Shown here: piece by piece, positions 11,690 to 21,201 of the stretch
How the letters are laid out: the number at the start of each line of letters is the position of its first letter
Position numbering within the stretch: position 1 is the first letter of the stretch
Assembly (NCBI RefSeq): GCF_003696315.1
Contig: NZ_RFFN01000011.1
Location: 1 to 64,000, forward strand
Source: Pseudomonas songnenensis
GTDB lineage: Bacteria; Pseudomonadota; Gammaproteobacteria; Pseudomonadales; Pseudomonadaceae
Direction of reading: 5' to 3'
DNA length: 64,000 bases
Translations under genes and position numbers: made by a program
Notes under the pieces: generated by a model
Database searches by the model: none
Seen by the model: the letters and a program-made list of their open reading frames with translations, nothing else
Told to the model about the DNA's origin: nothing

Positions 11690-11867
11690 GGCAACGGTTC
11701 TCTTGTTCTAGTCAGTCCATTGAAACACAGCGCGATGCATGTCAGGCGCTACGCTCGATAGTGGCCCCACAAGCCCCAACGCCGTCGCTGTAGAAGTCGG
11801 GCTACCGATGGCACGGCACCCCAGTAACACAAGGCCCGGAAGAGAAATTATCATCCACCGGTTCGCA

Positions 11868-11899
11868 GCAAAAAAAAAGGCGGCCAACTTGGCCGCCTT
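11868..11899 (-). terminator. Terminator downstream of the DUF1329 gene
   Basis: A perfect stem AAGGCGGCCAA/TTGGCCGCCTT with a one-base centre is followed on the minus strand by a run of at least eight T residues. This is the clearest intrinsic terminator in the window. It separates the DUF1329 gene from the downstream regulator gene. Confidence 0.92.
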
Positions 11900-11923
11900 A
11901 TTCACCCGCTAAATGCAGCTAAA

Positions 11924-13285
11924 TCAGCGCACCCCAGCGTTGCGCAACGCAGCCGGCGTGAAGTCACGAGCGGATGCGCGGTAGCCGTACTCGTGAGGCT
12001 TCTCTTCATTGCTCATGCCGATCGCAATATAGCGGCCGGAAATGATGTCGTAGAGCGCCTCGAAGGCATAAGCCGGCACTTTGTGCTGGTAGTACTGCAG
12101 CGAATGGGCCTCACCGACACGCCAGAGCTGACCACGACCGTCATACAGCTCCGACTGAACGATGGTCCAGCTGTCTTCGTCGACGAAGAAGCGACGCTTG
12201 GCGTAGATGTTGCGCTCGCCGCTCTTGAGCGTGGCTTCGATCTCCCAGACGCGATGAAGCTCGTAACGCGCCAGGTCCTGATTGACGTGGCCAGCCTTGA
12301 TGACGTCCTTGTATTTCAGATCGCTGGATGCAATTTCATAGCTGTTATAGGGGATGAACAGCTCTTTCTTGCCGACCAGCTTCCAGTCATAGCGATCCGG
12401 CGCGCCGCTGAACATGTCGAAGTTATCGGTGGTGCGCATGCCGTCCGAAGCGGTACCCGGGCCGTCATAGGCGACCTGCGGCGCGCGGCGAACACGACGC
12501 TGGCCAGCGTTGTAGATCCAGGCCTGCCGCGGCTCCTTCACCTGATCCAGCGAGTCGTGCACCAGCAGCACGTTACCCGCCAGGCGAGACGGGGCGGTCA
12601 CACGCTGCTTGAAGAACAGCAGCGCGTTCTTGGCGCGCTCCGGGTCCAGATCGGTCATACCCAGCGGGAACGCCACCTCGTCCTCGAAATGGACCATGGT
12701 GTAGCTGCCGTTGGTTTGCGGAGTAGCCTGGACGATATTGCGCCGCACGTTGCCACCGCGATAACGGGTGATGTGGTTCCACACCACTTCCAGCCCGTTT
12801 TTCGGGATCGGGAACGCGTAGTAGCGGCTGTCGGTGAAATTGGCGATACCGTTGCCACCCTCGACAAGTTCGGTATTTACCGCGCTCTTCTTCGCAGCTT
12901 CGTAGATCTCATCCGGTACGGCGACCGAGCGATGGGTGGGGAATACGCGGATTTTGTAGGTTTCCGGATACCGCTTGAACATGGCCATCTGACCCGCGGT
13001 CAGCTTGTCCTTGTACTGCTCGGCGTTCTGCGCGGTGATAACGAACTTCGGCTGCTCGTCCTTGAAGGGATTGGTCAGATGCCCATTCTTCAGCGGAGCC
13101 GCGTCGGCCTTGAGACCGCCAGTCCACTCGGGAATGCTCCCATCGGCGTTACCCGCCTTTTCCGCACCCAGCGGGGTCAGCGAGGTACCAAGCTTGGCCG
13201 CTTCCTCAGGGGAAACGGCAGCCATCACACTGCTTGCGAGCAGAGAGAAGGCCAAGACACTGAATAGCTTTCTTGTTGTTTTCAT
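11924..13285 (-). CDS. DUF1329 outer-membrane/LolA-like lipid-handling protein
   Basis: 453 residues. A signal peptide (MKTTRKLFSVLAFSLLASSVMA) is followed by the family start SPEEAAKLGTSLTPLGAEKAG and IPEWTGG. DUF1329 proteins are periplasmic or envelope proteins with a LolA/LolB-like fold, nearly always encoded beside a DUF1302 protein and thought to work with it in moving lipids or hydrophobic substrates across the envelope. Here the DUF1302 gene lies 102 bases upstream on the same strand, with a hairpin between. A ribosome site AGAGGAA precedes the ATG. A strong terminator follows. Confidence 0.88.
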   Translation of the reverse strand: MKTTRKLFSVLAFSLLASSVMAAVSPEEAAKLGTSLTPLGAEKAGNADGSIPEWTGGLKADAAPLKNGHLTNPFKDEQPKFVITAQNAEQYKDKLTAGQMAMFKRYPETYKIRVFPTHRSVAVPDEIYEAAKKSAVNTELVEGGNGIANFTDSRYYAFPIPKNGLEVVWNHITRYRGGNVRRNIVQATPQTNGSYTMVHFEDEVAFPLGMTDLDPERAKNALLFFKQRVTAPSRLAGNVLLVHDSLDQVKEPRQAWIYNAGQRRVRRAPQVAYDGPGTASDGMRTTDNFDMFSGAPDRYDWKLVGKKELFIPYNSYEIASSDLKYKDVIKAGHVNQDLARYELHRVWEIEATLKSGERNIYAKRRFFVDEDSWTIVQSELYDGRGQLWRVGEAHSLQYYQHKVPAYAFEALYDIISGRYIAIGMSNEEKPHEYGYRASARDFTPAALRNAGVR

Positions 13286-13342
13286 ACGATTCCAGTTCCT
13301 CTTGATCTTGTTATACGGCCGGAGGCCATGCCTACCGCTATC

Positions 13343-13372
13343 GTCCGACCGGCGCTTCCTCGCCGGTCGGAC
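13343..13372 (-). repeat. 12-bp perfect hairpin between DUF1302 and DUF1329 genes
   Basis: GTCCGACCGGCG pairs with CGCCGGTCGGAC over a 6-base loop. No T tract follows on either strand. It may stabilise or differentially process the shared mRNA, leaving the two proteins at different levels. Confidence 0.6.
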
Positions 13373-13387
13373 GCCAGGCTGCTCTCC

Positions 13388-15292
13388 TTAGAAGTTCACG
13401 CCGACGCTGAACGCGAGGAAGTCGCGATCAACCAGTGTGTTGTAATCGCCGCCGAAGAAGTCGGTGTAGGACAGGCTGGCGGTGTAGGTGTTCTGGTACT
13501 CGGCGTCCAGGCCAATGCTGACGGCCTTGGAGCCTTCGTTGAACAGACCGTTCGGGCCGTAACCGTCGACGTCGTGGGAGAAGGACAGGTTCGGCTTGAG
13601 GTTGATACCAGCGAAGACATTGCTGTAATCAGCAATGGCGCGGAGGCGATAACCCCAAGCGTCCTTGGTTACGAAACCATGGTTACCGTATTCCGGCGTA
13701 TCCAGACCAAAAATCGAATCGCGCCCATAGCGCAACTCGCTTTTACTCTCTAGACCGCCTACATGCACGTACCCAAGCTCACCGACAACAGTCACCCGAT
13801 CCGACCCCAGGACTTGGTCGAAGAAGTGCGTAAACGAAGTTTGGAACTGTGTAATTTCTTTACGGTTATATCCACGATGCATCTGCCCTGCTTGGGCCAG
13901 AGCACCCTCCAAGTCGCCCGTTCCGAGAGACCCACCGATCCCAGCTGCTAGGAGCCCCGTCAAATATGTTCCGTTCAACTGTAGCGGTGCATTCGGGCGA
14001 TAGCTAAGCTCGCCTGCCCATGCAGTGCCGGTAGGCAGGGTAGTGGAGAAACTTGCACCGTATAGGCGAATATCCTCTGGATAGTCTACAAAGTATTCGC
14101 CATTGCTTAGCAGCACTGGAAGGCCTAATGCGGAAAAAGCACTCCCGCTTGGAGTTCCTGGAACAGGGAACGGGGTGCCAGGCACTACCGGCTGCGGCAG
14201 AACAGCAAGATCTGCTAGCTGTTGGATAGTTTGGGCGCCTGCATTACGATAGCTAACAAACGGGCTCCGACTATGGTAATTCATGAAATACAAGCCGTAT
14301 TCTGTAGAGTCACCAAGCCAGCGGAACGCAAATCCGTATTGCCCCGAATCCCTAGCATCGTTATCGCTGCCTCGCCTTACCCGAACACCCTCAGGCCCAA
14401 CGTTCAAGCCCAAGTCCGCATAACTCGGGTAATAACCATTCGGATACAATCCGGCGAGCGCATCGTTCAACTGATCAATTATCGCCCCGTTAGCGATTAA
14501 AGCGTCGCGCGTCCCGCCTGGAAGAATGTCATATCCAGTGCAGCCGTCAGCGAGAAAGTCTGCACCAGAAAAGAAGGTTCCGCAGTTATCTGCGATCGTC
14601 TGGTCCCATTCGAGTTGATAGAAGGCTTCCATACTGAGCCGATCAGTTAGGCTCTGAGAAAGATAAAGCATGTTAACGGGTATAAGACCTTCTTTAATTT
14701 CTGCACCAGGCCTGCGAAAGGCGGCCGCATCTAGCGGGTTTATCGAGTTTATACTGTTACCGATAAAAGTACTTTCGCCCCAACTAACTACTTGCTTACC
14801 TACGCGAACGGTACCCGGCAAATCACCAGCCACATAGTTGTGATAAACAAACGCATCCAGGATCTGCGCACCAGACGACTGAGCGGCCTCTTTACGATTA
14901 CTATCGCTAACATCCTTATGCAGCCGACTTTCGTCCTTGAGTTCGAAGTCGTACCAATACTTACCGCGAATGAACGCACCGCTATCGCGATAGCGAAGCT
15001 CAAGATCGTGCACACCTTTAAAGATCTTTGAGAAAGTTTCGCCACGCTTGAAGTTCAGGCGGCCGTCATCGCCAGTTTGGGTATAGCCTGTTCCGCCGTT
15101 AGCATTACCCACAAGATCCATATCCGGCTTATCCATAGCCCAGCTGGCACCGATGGACATGGACGAGTCGAATTGCCCTTCGATCTCGCCGATATTGAAG
15201 TTCACAGCGTATGCCGGGGCAGCGATGCTCAGCGCGACGGCGAGAGCTAGAGACTTCGGCTGGAAGATTCCTTGCCTTGTTGTTTTTGTCAT
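13388..15292 (-). CDS. DUF1302 outer-membrane beta-barrel protein
   Basis: 634 residues from the ATG at 15292, chosen because AGGAGCG lies just upstream; the longer frame to 15358 lacks this. A signal peptide (TTRQGIFQPKSLALAVALS, ending APAYA) leads into VNFNIGEIEGQFDSSMSIGA, the DUF1302 start. The family forms large outer-membrane barrels, paired with DUF1329 proteins. The C-terminus ends in FSVGVNF, an aromatic residue as in outer-membrane barrels. The central part of the gene (about 13690-15130) is visibly AT-richer than its ends and neighbours, about 48% GC in a sampled 60-base block, suggesting allelic replacement by recombination. Confidence 0.87.
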   Translation of the reverse strand: MTKTTRQGIFQPKSLALAVALSIAAPAYAVNFNIGEIEGQFDSSMSIGASWAMDKPDMDLVGNANGGTGYTQTGDDGRLNFKRGETFSKIFKGVHDLELRYRDSGAFIRGKYWYDFELKDESRLHKDVSDSNRKEAAQSSGAQILDAFVYHNYVAGDLPGTVRVGKQVVSWGESTFIGNSINSINPLDAAAFRRPGAEIKEGLIPVNMLYLSQSLTDRLSMEAFYQLEWDQTIADNCGTFFSGADFLADGCTGYDILPGGTRDALIANGAIIDQLNDALAGLYPNGYYPSYADLGLNVGPEGVRVRRGSDNDARDSGQYGFAFRWLGDSTEYGLYFMNYHSRSPFVSYRNAGAQTIQQLADLAVLPQPVVPGTPFPVPGTPSGSAFSALGLPVLLSNGEYFVDYPEDIRLYGASFSTTLPTGTAWAGELSYRPNAPLQLNGTYLTGLLAAGIGGSLGTGDLEGALAQAGQMHRGYNRKEITQFQTSFTHFFDQVLGSDRVTVVGELGYVHVGGLESKSELRYGRDSIFGLDTPEYGNHGFVTKDAWGYRLRAIADYSNVFAGINLKPNLSFSHDVDGYGPNGLFNEGSKAVSIGLDAEYQNTYTASLSYTDFFGGDYNTLVDRDFLAFSVGVNF

Positions 15293-15874
15293 GAGGCGCT
15301 CCTGGTTGGTTCGAAGTGCGTCAACCCTACCCAGACGCCGAGGGAGGGTTAAGCGCACTAAGGTTTGATTTAGCTTGTAATCCTTTAGTGTTAATAGCCT
15401 TTCCAGCAGTGGCTTTCAGCGTGATTGGCCTTGGCCATGCGTATTAAGGTCCTCCAGAGCTTAGCCGCGATTGCCAGGGCCGCAAAGCCCGTCGCAGAGC
15501 CTTCGCCACCATGGGCGCAAAGATTTGTCGGCCAGTTATCCTAAAGTGCAATTCACGCGAGCGATAAGGCTTTCGAAATCTGCCGAATATGGCCCCCGGG
15601 GCTGAGACACAGCGACGCCAATCGCATCCATGGATGCACCTCATGCAATAAGAGGCGATGCGCATAGAGCGTTACCGCAAAGGAAAGATGAGACGAAAGG
15701 AAACAGGCGAGACGGGCGCCAGCGGTTACAACCGCAACCTGCGCCAAGGATCAGTCGGTCAAAGCCGCTAGGAGCCAGCCCAGACCCGCAAACTGCGACG
15801 TTGCGTCACAGCCCAGCATGCGCATTGCTGGAGGGGTGCATGGCTCGACGAGGGAGCCATGCCAGATATCCCGT
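15293..15874. other. 582-base intergenic region upstream of the DUF1302 gene
   Basis: No convincing gene on either strand. An imperfect inverted repeat, CACTAAGG (15356-15363) and CCTTTAGTG (15382-15390), lies about 65-100 bases upstream of the DUF1302 start and could be an operator. The remainder has no clear coding signal. At the left of hpt a 9-bp hairpin is present (listed separately). Confidence 0.45.
15838..15862 (-). terminator. Hairpin downstream of hpt
   Basis: GCATGGCTC pairs with GAGCCATGC over a 7-base loop, shortly after the hpt stop. There is no T run, so it may act as a weak or Rho-assisted terminator. Confidence 0.45.
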
Positions 15875-16432
15875 TTACAGCCCTTTTACTGCGTAGATGC
15901 CCGGTGCGTTACGCCAGTAGCCTTTGTAATCCATGCCGTAGCCGAAAATGTAGCGATCGATGCAGCTCAGGCCAACGTAATCAGCTTTCAGATCAGGGCG
16001 CGCCTTGCGCTGGTGGTCCTTGTCGATAAGCACGGCGGTATGCACCGCGGAAGCCCCGGCGTGGCGACAGAAATCAATGATCGCGCCCAGCGTATGCCCC
16101 TCATCCAGAATGTCATCGATGATCAGCACGTCGCGATCGATGAAGGATATCTCCGGCTTGGCCTTCCAGAACAGCTCGCCACCGCTGGTTTCGTTGCGGT
16201 ACCGAGTCGCATGCAGGTACGACAGCTCCAGTGGGAAATTCAGTTTCGGCACCAGCTTGCCGGAGAAGATCAGGCCGCCGTTCATGACACAGAAAACCAC
16301 CGGATTGCGATCCGCCAGCTCTCCGTTGATGGTTTCCGCGACCTTGGTGATCGCGGCTTCCACTTGCTCTTCGGTGTAAAGGCAGTCTGCCTCGGCCATG
16401 ACTTGGCGGATATGCGCGAGATCGACGGACAT
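15875..16432 (-). CDS. hpt: Hypoxanthine-guanine phosphoribosyltransferase
   Basis: 185 residues of the type I phosphoribosyltransferase fold. The PRPP-binding loop is VLIIDDILDEGHTL near residues 100-113, and the purine-site segment is YVGLSCIDRYIFGYGMDY near the C-terminus. It salvages hypoxanthine and guanine to IMP and GMP in the cytoplasm. It is divergent from upp, the uracil salvage gene, with 249 bases between them, so purine and pyrimidine salvage sit back to back, as in other pseudomonads. A GAGGGG ribosome site lies about 10 bases before the ATG. Confidence 0.93.
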   Translation of the reverse strand: MSVDLAHIRQVMAEADCLYTEEQVEAAITKVAETINGELADRNPVVFCVMNGGLIFSGKLVPKLNFPLELSYLHATRYRNETSGGELFWKAKPEISFIDRDVLIIDDILDEGHTLGAIIDFCRHAGASAVHTAVLIDKDHQRKARPDLKADYVGLSCIDRYIFGYGMDYKGYWRNAPGIYAVKGL

Positions 16433-16681
16433 GATGCGATTCCCCTCAGAATGATGAGTGTTAGAGCGCCAGATGACACCGGCAGCCCAAGCGGTTGAAT
16501 CGCCGTACCTGAACAGCGAAAAACCTGACCGAACAGCCGATTTTCAGCCGTCCGAGAAAGGGCGTGGAAGATACCCACCCGCGCCGCGCGCAGCAAGTCA
16601 GGCGGCTGGATGACGCGCGAATAGCCGCTGACCCAGCGATGCTTTAATCTAAGCCGGTTTATTTGCCCGCCGGAGCCCACA

Positions 16682-17320
16682 ATGCCCATTCGAGAGATCC
16701 GCCACCCGCTGATCCGCCACAAGCTCGGCCTCATGCGCCGCGCCGATATCAGCACCAAGAACTTCCGTGAACTGGCTCAGGAAGTGGGCTCGATCCTCAC
16801 TTATGAAGCAACGTCTGACCTGCCACTGGAACACTACAACATCGACGGCTGGTGCGGCCCGGTGCAGGTCGAGAAAATCTCCGGCAAGAAGATTACCGTC
16901 GTACCCATCCTGCGTGCAGGCATCGGCATGCTCGACGGCGTGCTCAGTCTGATTCCGGGCGCCAAGGTCAGTGCAGTAGGCATCGCCCGTAACGAGGAAA
17001 CGCTGCAGGCGCAGACCTATCTGGAAAAACTGGTTCCGGAAATTGAACAACGCCTGGCCATCATTATCGATCCGATGCTCGCCACCGGCGGCTCGATGGT
17101 CGCCACGATCGATATGCTGAAAAAGGCCGGCTGCAAGGAGATTCGTGCGCTGGTGCTAGTCGCTGCTCCGGAAGGTATCGCCGCCGTGGAGAAAGCACAT
17201 CCCGACGTGCTGATTTTCACCGCGTCTGTCGATGAGCGTCTCGACGAGCACGGCTACATCGTCCCCGGCCTGGGCGATGCAGGCGACAAGATCTTCGGCA
17301 CCAAGCAGAAGGACATCTGA
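16682..17320 (+). CDS. upp: Uracil phosphoribosyltransferase
   Basis: 212 residues, standard Upp length. PRPP-binding residues appear in [12 protein letters not shown] (about 121-132), and the uracil-site tail is [18 protein letters not shown]. It converts uracil plus PRPP to UMP. GGAG sits 7 bases before the ATG. The uraA start follows two bases after the stop, so the two are one operon: the permease brings uracil in and Upp traps it as UMP. Confidence 0.97.
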   Translation: MPIREIRHPLIRHKLGLMRRADISTKNFRELAQEVGSILTYEATSDLPLEHYNIDGWCGPVQVEKISGKKITVVPILRAGIGMLDGVLSLIPGAKVSAVGIARNEETLQAQTYLEKLVPEIEQRLAIIIDPMLATGGSMVATIDMLKKAGCKEIRALVLVAAPEGIAAVEKAHPDVLIFTASVDERLDEHGYIVPGLGDAGDKIFGTKQKDI

Positions 17321-17322
17321 GC

Positions 17323-18582
17323 ATGTCGCATACCGACGAGCCGCTTGGCCGGCAGGTACTGGCCGGCGCACAGATGCTATTCGTCGCCTTCGGCGCCCTG
17401 GTGCTGATGCCGCTGATCACCGGCATGGACCCCAACGTGGCCCTGTTCACCGCGGGCCTTGGAACACTGTTGTTCCAGGTGATCACACGGCGCCAGGTGC
17501 CGGTCTTCCTGGCATCAAGCTTCGCCTTCATCGCGCCGATCATTGCCGCGAAGGGTGAGTTCGGCCTGCCAGCCGTCATGGGTGGCGTGGTCGCCGCGGG
17601 CCTTGTCTACATGCTGCTCGGCTTCGCTGTTCGGCTGAAAGGGCCAGGCTTCATCGATCGCCTGCTGCCGCCGGTGGTGATCGCGCCAGTGATCATTTCC
17701 ATCGGCCTGGCGCTGTCCCCTGTGGCCGTGAACATGGCCATGGGCAAGGCTGGCGACGGCAGCGCACAGTTGATTCCGTACCAGACGGCGATGCTCATTT
17801 CGATGCCGGCGCTGGTCACTACCTTGCTCGTGGCCGTGCTGGGCAAAGGGCTGTTCCGTCTGGTGCCGATCCTCGCGGGCGTTGCAGTCGGCTACGGACT
17901 GTCCTTCGCCTTCGGCGTAGTCGATACCAGCGGAATCGCTGCAGCGCCCTGGCTGGCCATGCCGAATTTCGTGACACCCGAATTCAACATCGGCGCAATT
18001 CTGTTCATGGTTCCGGTCGCACTGGCGCCAGCCATCGAGCATATCGGTGGCGTGGTGGCCATCGGCAGCGTGACCGGTAACAACTACGTCAAGAAACCCG
18101 GCCTGCACCGCACGCTGCTGGGCGACGGAGTAGCCACCTCCGCGGCAGGACTGTTCGGCGGCCCGCCTAACACGACCTACGCCGAGGTGACCGGCGCGGT
18201 GATGCTGACCAAGAACTACAACCCGAAGATCATGACCTGGGCTGCCGTGTTCGCCATCGCCCTGGCCTTTATCGGCAAATTCGGCGCAGGCCTGCTCAGC
18301 ATCCCGGTACCGGTGATGGGCGGCATCCTCTGCCTGCTGTTCGGGTCAATCGCAGTAGTCGGCCTGAGCACACTGATTCGCCATCAGGTCGACCTCTCCG
18401 AGGCTCGCAACCTGATCATCGTCTCGGTGACGTTGGTGTTCGGCATCGGCGGTATGGCCATCGGCTACGGTGAGTTCACCCTCTCGGGTATTTCGCTGTG
18501 CGCCATCATCGCCTTGCTGCTCAATCTGCTGCTTCCGGGCGGTGAAGGCTGGCGCAACAAGCAGCTGAACGAAGAGCTGTGA
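17323..18582 (+). CDS. uraA: Uracil/xanthine permease (NCS2 family)
   Basis: 419 residues, highly hydrophobic with about 14 membrane segments, beginning QVLAGAQMLFVAFGALVLMP. The NCS2 signature region VALAPAIEHIGGVVAIGSVT contains the conserved glutamate and histidine of nucleobase binding, followed by the FGGPPNTTYAEVTGAV motif. It is a proton-coupled inner-membrane uracil importer. It is read from the same message as upp, with two bases between stop and start. Confidence 0.95.
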   Translation: MSHTDEPLGRQVLAGAQMLFVAFGALVLMPLITGMDPNVALFTAGLGTLLFQVITRRQVPVFLASSFAFIAPIIAAKGEFGLPAVMGGVVAAGLVYMLLGFAVRLKGPGFIDRLLPPVVIAPVIISIGLALSPVAVNMAMGKAGDGSAQLIPYQTAMLISMPALVTTLLVAVLGKGLFRLVPILAGVAVGYGLSFAFGVVDTSGIAAAPWLAMPNFVTPEFNIGAILFMVPVALAPAIEHIGGVVAIGSVTGNNYVKKPGLHRTLLGDGVATSAAGLFGGPPNTTYAEVTGAVMLTKNYNPKIMTWAAVFAIALAFIGKFGAGLLSIPVPVMGGILCLLFGSIAVVGLSTLIRHQVDLSEARNLIIVSVTLVFGIGGMAIGYGEFTLSGISLCAIIALLLNLLLPGGEGWRNKQLNEEL

Positions 18583-18665
18583 AAGATGCGGCACCGGCCC
18601 AGCGCTGGTGCTGCCGTTCGCCATCTAGTGCACGTCCGGCTGGACGTATCGACTAGACTGGCGCA

Positions 18666-18977
18666 ATGAACGACTCGACTATCCCCCACCAGCAACTCGA
18701 AGACACCTCGGTGAGCTGCGCTACCTGCGCGGCGTGCTGCTGTCGGCTCGAAGTGTTGCTGTTCAGCGATACCGGCGTCCCTGAACGCTTTATCGATACC
18801 GACAGCTGGGGCGGCGAAGTCATGCTTCGACTGGAGGATGGCTGGTGCGCTGCGCTGGATCGCGACAGCATGCGCTGCACGATCTATGAGAATCGCCCCC
18901 TGATCTGCAGAGAGTTCGAACTGGGCTCGGAAGATTGCCACGAAGAGCGCAAGGGCAGCGCCACGGCGTATGTCTGA
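18666..18977 (+). CDS. YkgJ-family cysteine-cluster protein
   Basis: 103 residues. The N-terminal cluster SCATCAACCCRLEVLLF supplies closely spaced cysteines, with further ones in CAALDRDSMRCTIYENRPLI and a C-terminal EDCHEER. This is the CxxCxxCC-type pattern of YkgJ/DUF family proteins, which are thought to bind zinc or an iron-sulfur cluster; the function is not known. The gene has no clear ribosome site and is in the same direction as uraA, 83 bases downstream. It converges with pagL across a short hairpin. Confidence 0.85.
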   Translation: MNDSTIPHQQLEDTSVSCATCAACCCRLEVLLFSDTGVPERFIDTDSWGGEVMLRLEDGWCAALDRDSMRCTIYENRPLICREFELGSEDCHEERKGSATAYV

Positions 18978-18999
18978 GGTCGCCTCAAGCAGGATTACA

Positions 19000-19021
19000 G
19001 CAGGGCCGGCGAAAGCCCTGC
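19000..19021. terminator. Hairpin between convergent ykgJ-like gene and pagL
   Basis: GCAGGGC pairs with GCCCTGC over an 8-base loop between the two convergent stops. It is T-poor on both sides, so it is a weak candidate for a shared terminator. Confidence 0.45.
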
Positions 19022-19040
19022 AGTACTGAAACGGTCTCGC

Positions 19041-19559
19041 TTAGAACGCCATCCGATAATGCAGGGCGTAGCTTTCGACCCCATCGTTCGGCTTCTTGAT
19101 GCCGGCATTGGAGTAGTGGATCGCACGCACTCCGACTTCATGGCCGCCCGCGAAACGCAGGCCGGCGCCGATCCGGTCCTCGAACTGGAACGACGAACCC
19201 AGGCGGTTGCCTTCAACCTCGGTATTCTCGAACGCCGCGACGCCGATGCCTGCCTCGACATACGGCTTGACCGACTCACCCGCGAACTCGTAGACGAAGA
19301 CCGGAGCCAGCGAAATACTGTGGTTGCTCGACGACTCGTCACCTGCCCAGTAGGTGTAACCGGCGTCCCAGTAGCCAGTCAGCCGACCCACGCTGGTCTG
19401 GAACCAGCTCCTGTTGAAGTCGAATTGCGCACCCAACCGATAGGTCATGGTCGACTCGTCGGTCTGGCCGACAGCAACAGTGAAGTCCACCGCGTGGGCA
19501 GTTGCCATTTGCCCCACCGAAAGCGCGGCCACTGCAGCCAGGGAAAACAGTTTTTTCAT
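19041..19559 (-). CDS. pagL: Lipid A 3-O-deacylase PagL
   Basis: 172 residues with a 23-residue signal peptide ending AHA. The catalytic residues known from P. aeruginosa PagL are in place: His148 and Ser150 in HYSNAG and Glu162 in NDGVESY. The RLTGYWDAGYTYW and IGAGLRFAGGHEVGVRAIHY stretches are near-identical to that protein as I remember it. PagL is an outer-membrane barrel that removes the 3-position acyl chain from lipid A, lowering endotoxicity. It lies 84 bases after murI on the same strand. The C-terminal Phe is the outer-membrane assembly signal. Confidence 0.95.
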   Translation of the reverse strand: MKKLFSLAAVAALSVGQMATAHAVDFTVAVGQTDESTMTYRLGAQFDFNRSWFQTSVGRLTGYWDAGYTYWAGDESSSNHSISLAPVFVYEFAGESVKPYVEAGIGVAAFENTEVEGNRLGSSFQFEDRIGAGLRFAGGHEVGVRAIHYSNAGIKKPNDGVESYALHYRMAF

Positions 19560-19643
19560 GGGAACATCCTTATAAAAAACACTGCGTTTGTTTGGTTGTT
19601 TATTGCCAGCATCAGTTGAGAAACCCGGCCGCGTTGGGAGTTC

Positions 19644-20444
19644 CTAGCCAGGAAAGAACTCGACCTCGGCGTTTTCACCCCAAAGTATAGGCAGCACGCG
19701 GGCCATTCGCCGCGGATCGCCACTGCTATAGAAACGTTGCGTGGCTTCCCCACTGGCAAGCAGATGGCGCTCCGCCAGCATCTCTTTCAAGTGTCGCGCG
19801 ACAGCAGCCCCGGTATCAATAAGACGCACGTCACTAGGCAGCAGTTGCTTCAACAACGGGCGAACAAACGGGTAATGAGTGCAGCCCAGGATCAGCGTGT
19901 CGCACCCCTGCGCCAGCAGCGGCTCGACCCAGCCGAGTAGCATGGCGCGGGTTTCGGCGCTACCCAGCTCGCCAGCCTCTATACGCTCGACCAGGCCGGG
20001 ACACGGTTGGGTGATGACACGCACATCGGCAGCGAAGCGATCGAGCAACGCTGCGAACCTTGCACTCTTCAGCGTCCCGGTTGTGGCAAGTACGCCGACG
20101 ACGCCGCTGCGCGTGGCCTGAGCGGCCGGCTTGACAGCCGGCTCCATGGCGATGATCGGCATCAGCGGGTAACACTGGCGCAGCTCGGCGACCCCCGCAG
20201 CGGTTGCGGTATTGCACGCTACCACCAGCGCCTTTGCGCCCTGCTCGACAAGAAAAGCCGCGATGACGCGGCAGCGCTCCCGGATGTACTCCGGACTCTT
20301 TTCGCCGTACGGCACATGCGCGCTATCAGCCAGGTAGAGCAGCGACTCATGCGGAAGACACTGGCGGATCTCGCGCAGCACGGAGAGCCCACCCACGCCA
20401 GAATCGAATACACCGACGGGCGCGTTACAGTCAGTCACGACCAC
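19644..20444 (-). CDS. murI: Glutamate racemase
   Basis: 266 residues. The two catalytic cysteines are Cys77 in VACNTATA and Cys188 in LGCTHYPF, and the N-terminal [10 protein letters not shown] substrate loop is intact. It makes D-glutamate for peptidoglycan in the cytoplasm. The start at 20444 overlaps the moeB stop by 14 bases, so the two are translationally linked. It belongs to the hemA-prfA-prmC-moeB-murI run, a conserved pseudomonad order. Confidence 0.96.
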   Translation of the reverse strand: MVVTDCNAPVGVFDSGVGGLSVLREIRQCLPHESLLYLADSAHVPYGEKSPEYIRERCRVIAAFLVEQGAKALVVACNTATAAGVAELRQCYPLMPIIAMEPAVKPAAQATRSGVVGVLATTGTLKSARFAALLDRFAADVRVITQPCPGLVERIEAGELGSAETRAMLLGWVEPLLAQGCDTLILGCTHYPFVRPLLKQLLPSDVRLIDTGAAVARHLKEMLAERHLLASGEATQRFYSSGDPRRMARVLPILWGENAEVEFFPG

Positions 20445-21180
20445 ACACCGCGCAATGCGGGTCCCGCTTGACGCGCAGCTCGCGGAATCGGCTGCTCAAG
20501 GCATCGATCAAGAGCAGCCGGCCAATCAGCGGCTCACCGAAACCGGCCAGCAATTTGAGCGCCTCCAGCGCCTGCAGACTGCCAACCATCCCCACTAACG
20601 GGCCGATCACGCCGGCCTCACTACAGGTAAGTTCGGCTTCGCTGCCGTGCCCGTACAGGCAGTGATAACACGGGCTGGTTTCGACGCGAGGATCGAATAC
20701 CGACAGCTGTCCCTCCAGACGGATCGCCGCGCCACTGACCAGCGGCTTCCTGGCCTTCACGCAGGCAGCGTTGACCGCCTCGCGAATCCCGAAGTTGTCC
20801 GTGCAATCGAGTACCAGATCGACGCGAGCAACTGCCGCATCCAGCGAGTCGGCGTCCAGCCCGCTGCGGTGAGGAATCAGACGCACATTCGGATTCAGCG
20901 CCTGCAGCCGGGCCATGGCCGAGTCGACCTTGTGCAGCCCAAGCGACGGGGTATCGTGGGCGATCTGCCGCTGCAGGTTGGTGAGGTCCAGCGTATCGAA
21001 GTCGGCCAGATGCAGTTCGCCGACCCCTGCGGCCGAGAGATACAACGCCACCGGCGAACCGAGGCCGCCGAGGCCGACGATCAGCACCCGGCTCTGCTTA
21101 AGGCGCAGCTGCCCATCGATATCCACCTGCTTGAGCAGGATCTGCCGGCTGTAGCGCAGCAGCTCTTCGTCACTCAGCAT
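20431..21180 (-). CDS. moeB: Molybdopterin-synthase adenylyltransferase MoeB
   Basis: 249 residues from the ATG at 21180, preceded by GTGAGG at the right distance; a GTG four codons upstream is less likely. The nucleotide-binding loop GLGGLG is at 36-41, and the adenylation Arg is in NLQRQIAHD. Two CxxC zinc knuckles, CYHC and CAVC, are present near the C-terminus. MoeB activates the MoaD C-terminus for sulfur transfer in molybdenum-cofactor synthesis; in pseudomonads related proteins can also serve ThiS. There is no rhodanese extension. It precedes murI with overlap. Confidence 0.93.
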   Translation of the reverse strand: MLSDEELLRYSRQILLKQVDIDGQLRLKQSRVLIVGLGGLGSPVALYLSAAGVGELHLADFDTLDLTNLQRQIAHDTPSLGLHKVDSAMARLQALNPNVRLIPHRSGLDADSLDAAVARVDLVLDCTDNFGIREAVNAACVKARKPLVSGAAIRLEGQLSVFDPRVETSPCYHCLYGHGSEAELTCSEAGVIGPLVGMVGSLQALEALKLLAGFGEPLIGRLLLIDALSSRFRELRVKRDPHCAVCGRD

Positions 21181-21201
21181 CCAGCACCTCACGAAACAGA
21201 A

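Noticed and set aside
15553-15747. Short frame with HRLLLHEVHPW recalling desaturase histidine boxes
   Set aside because: Too short, no ribosome site, and the remaining family motifs are missing.
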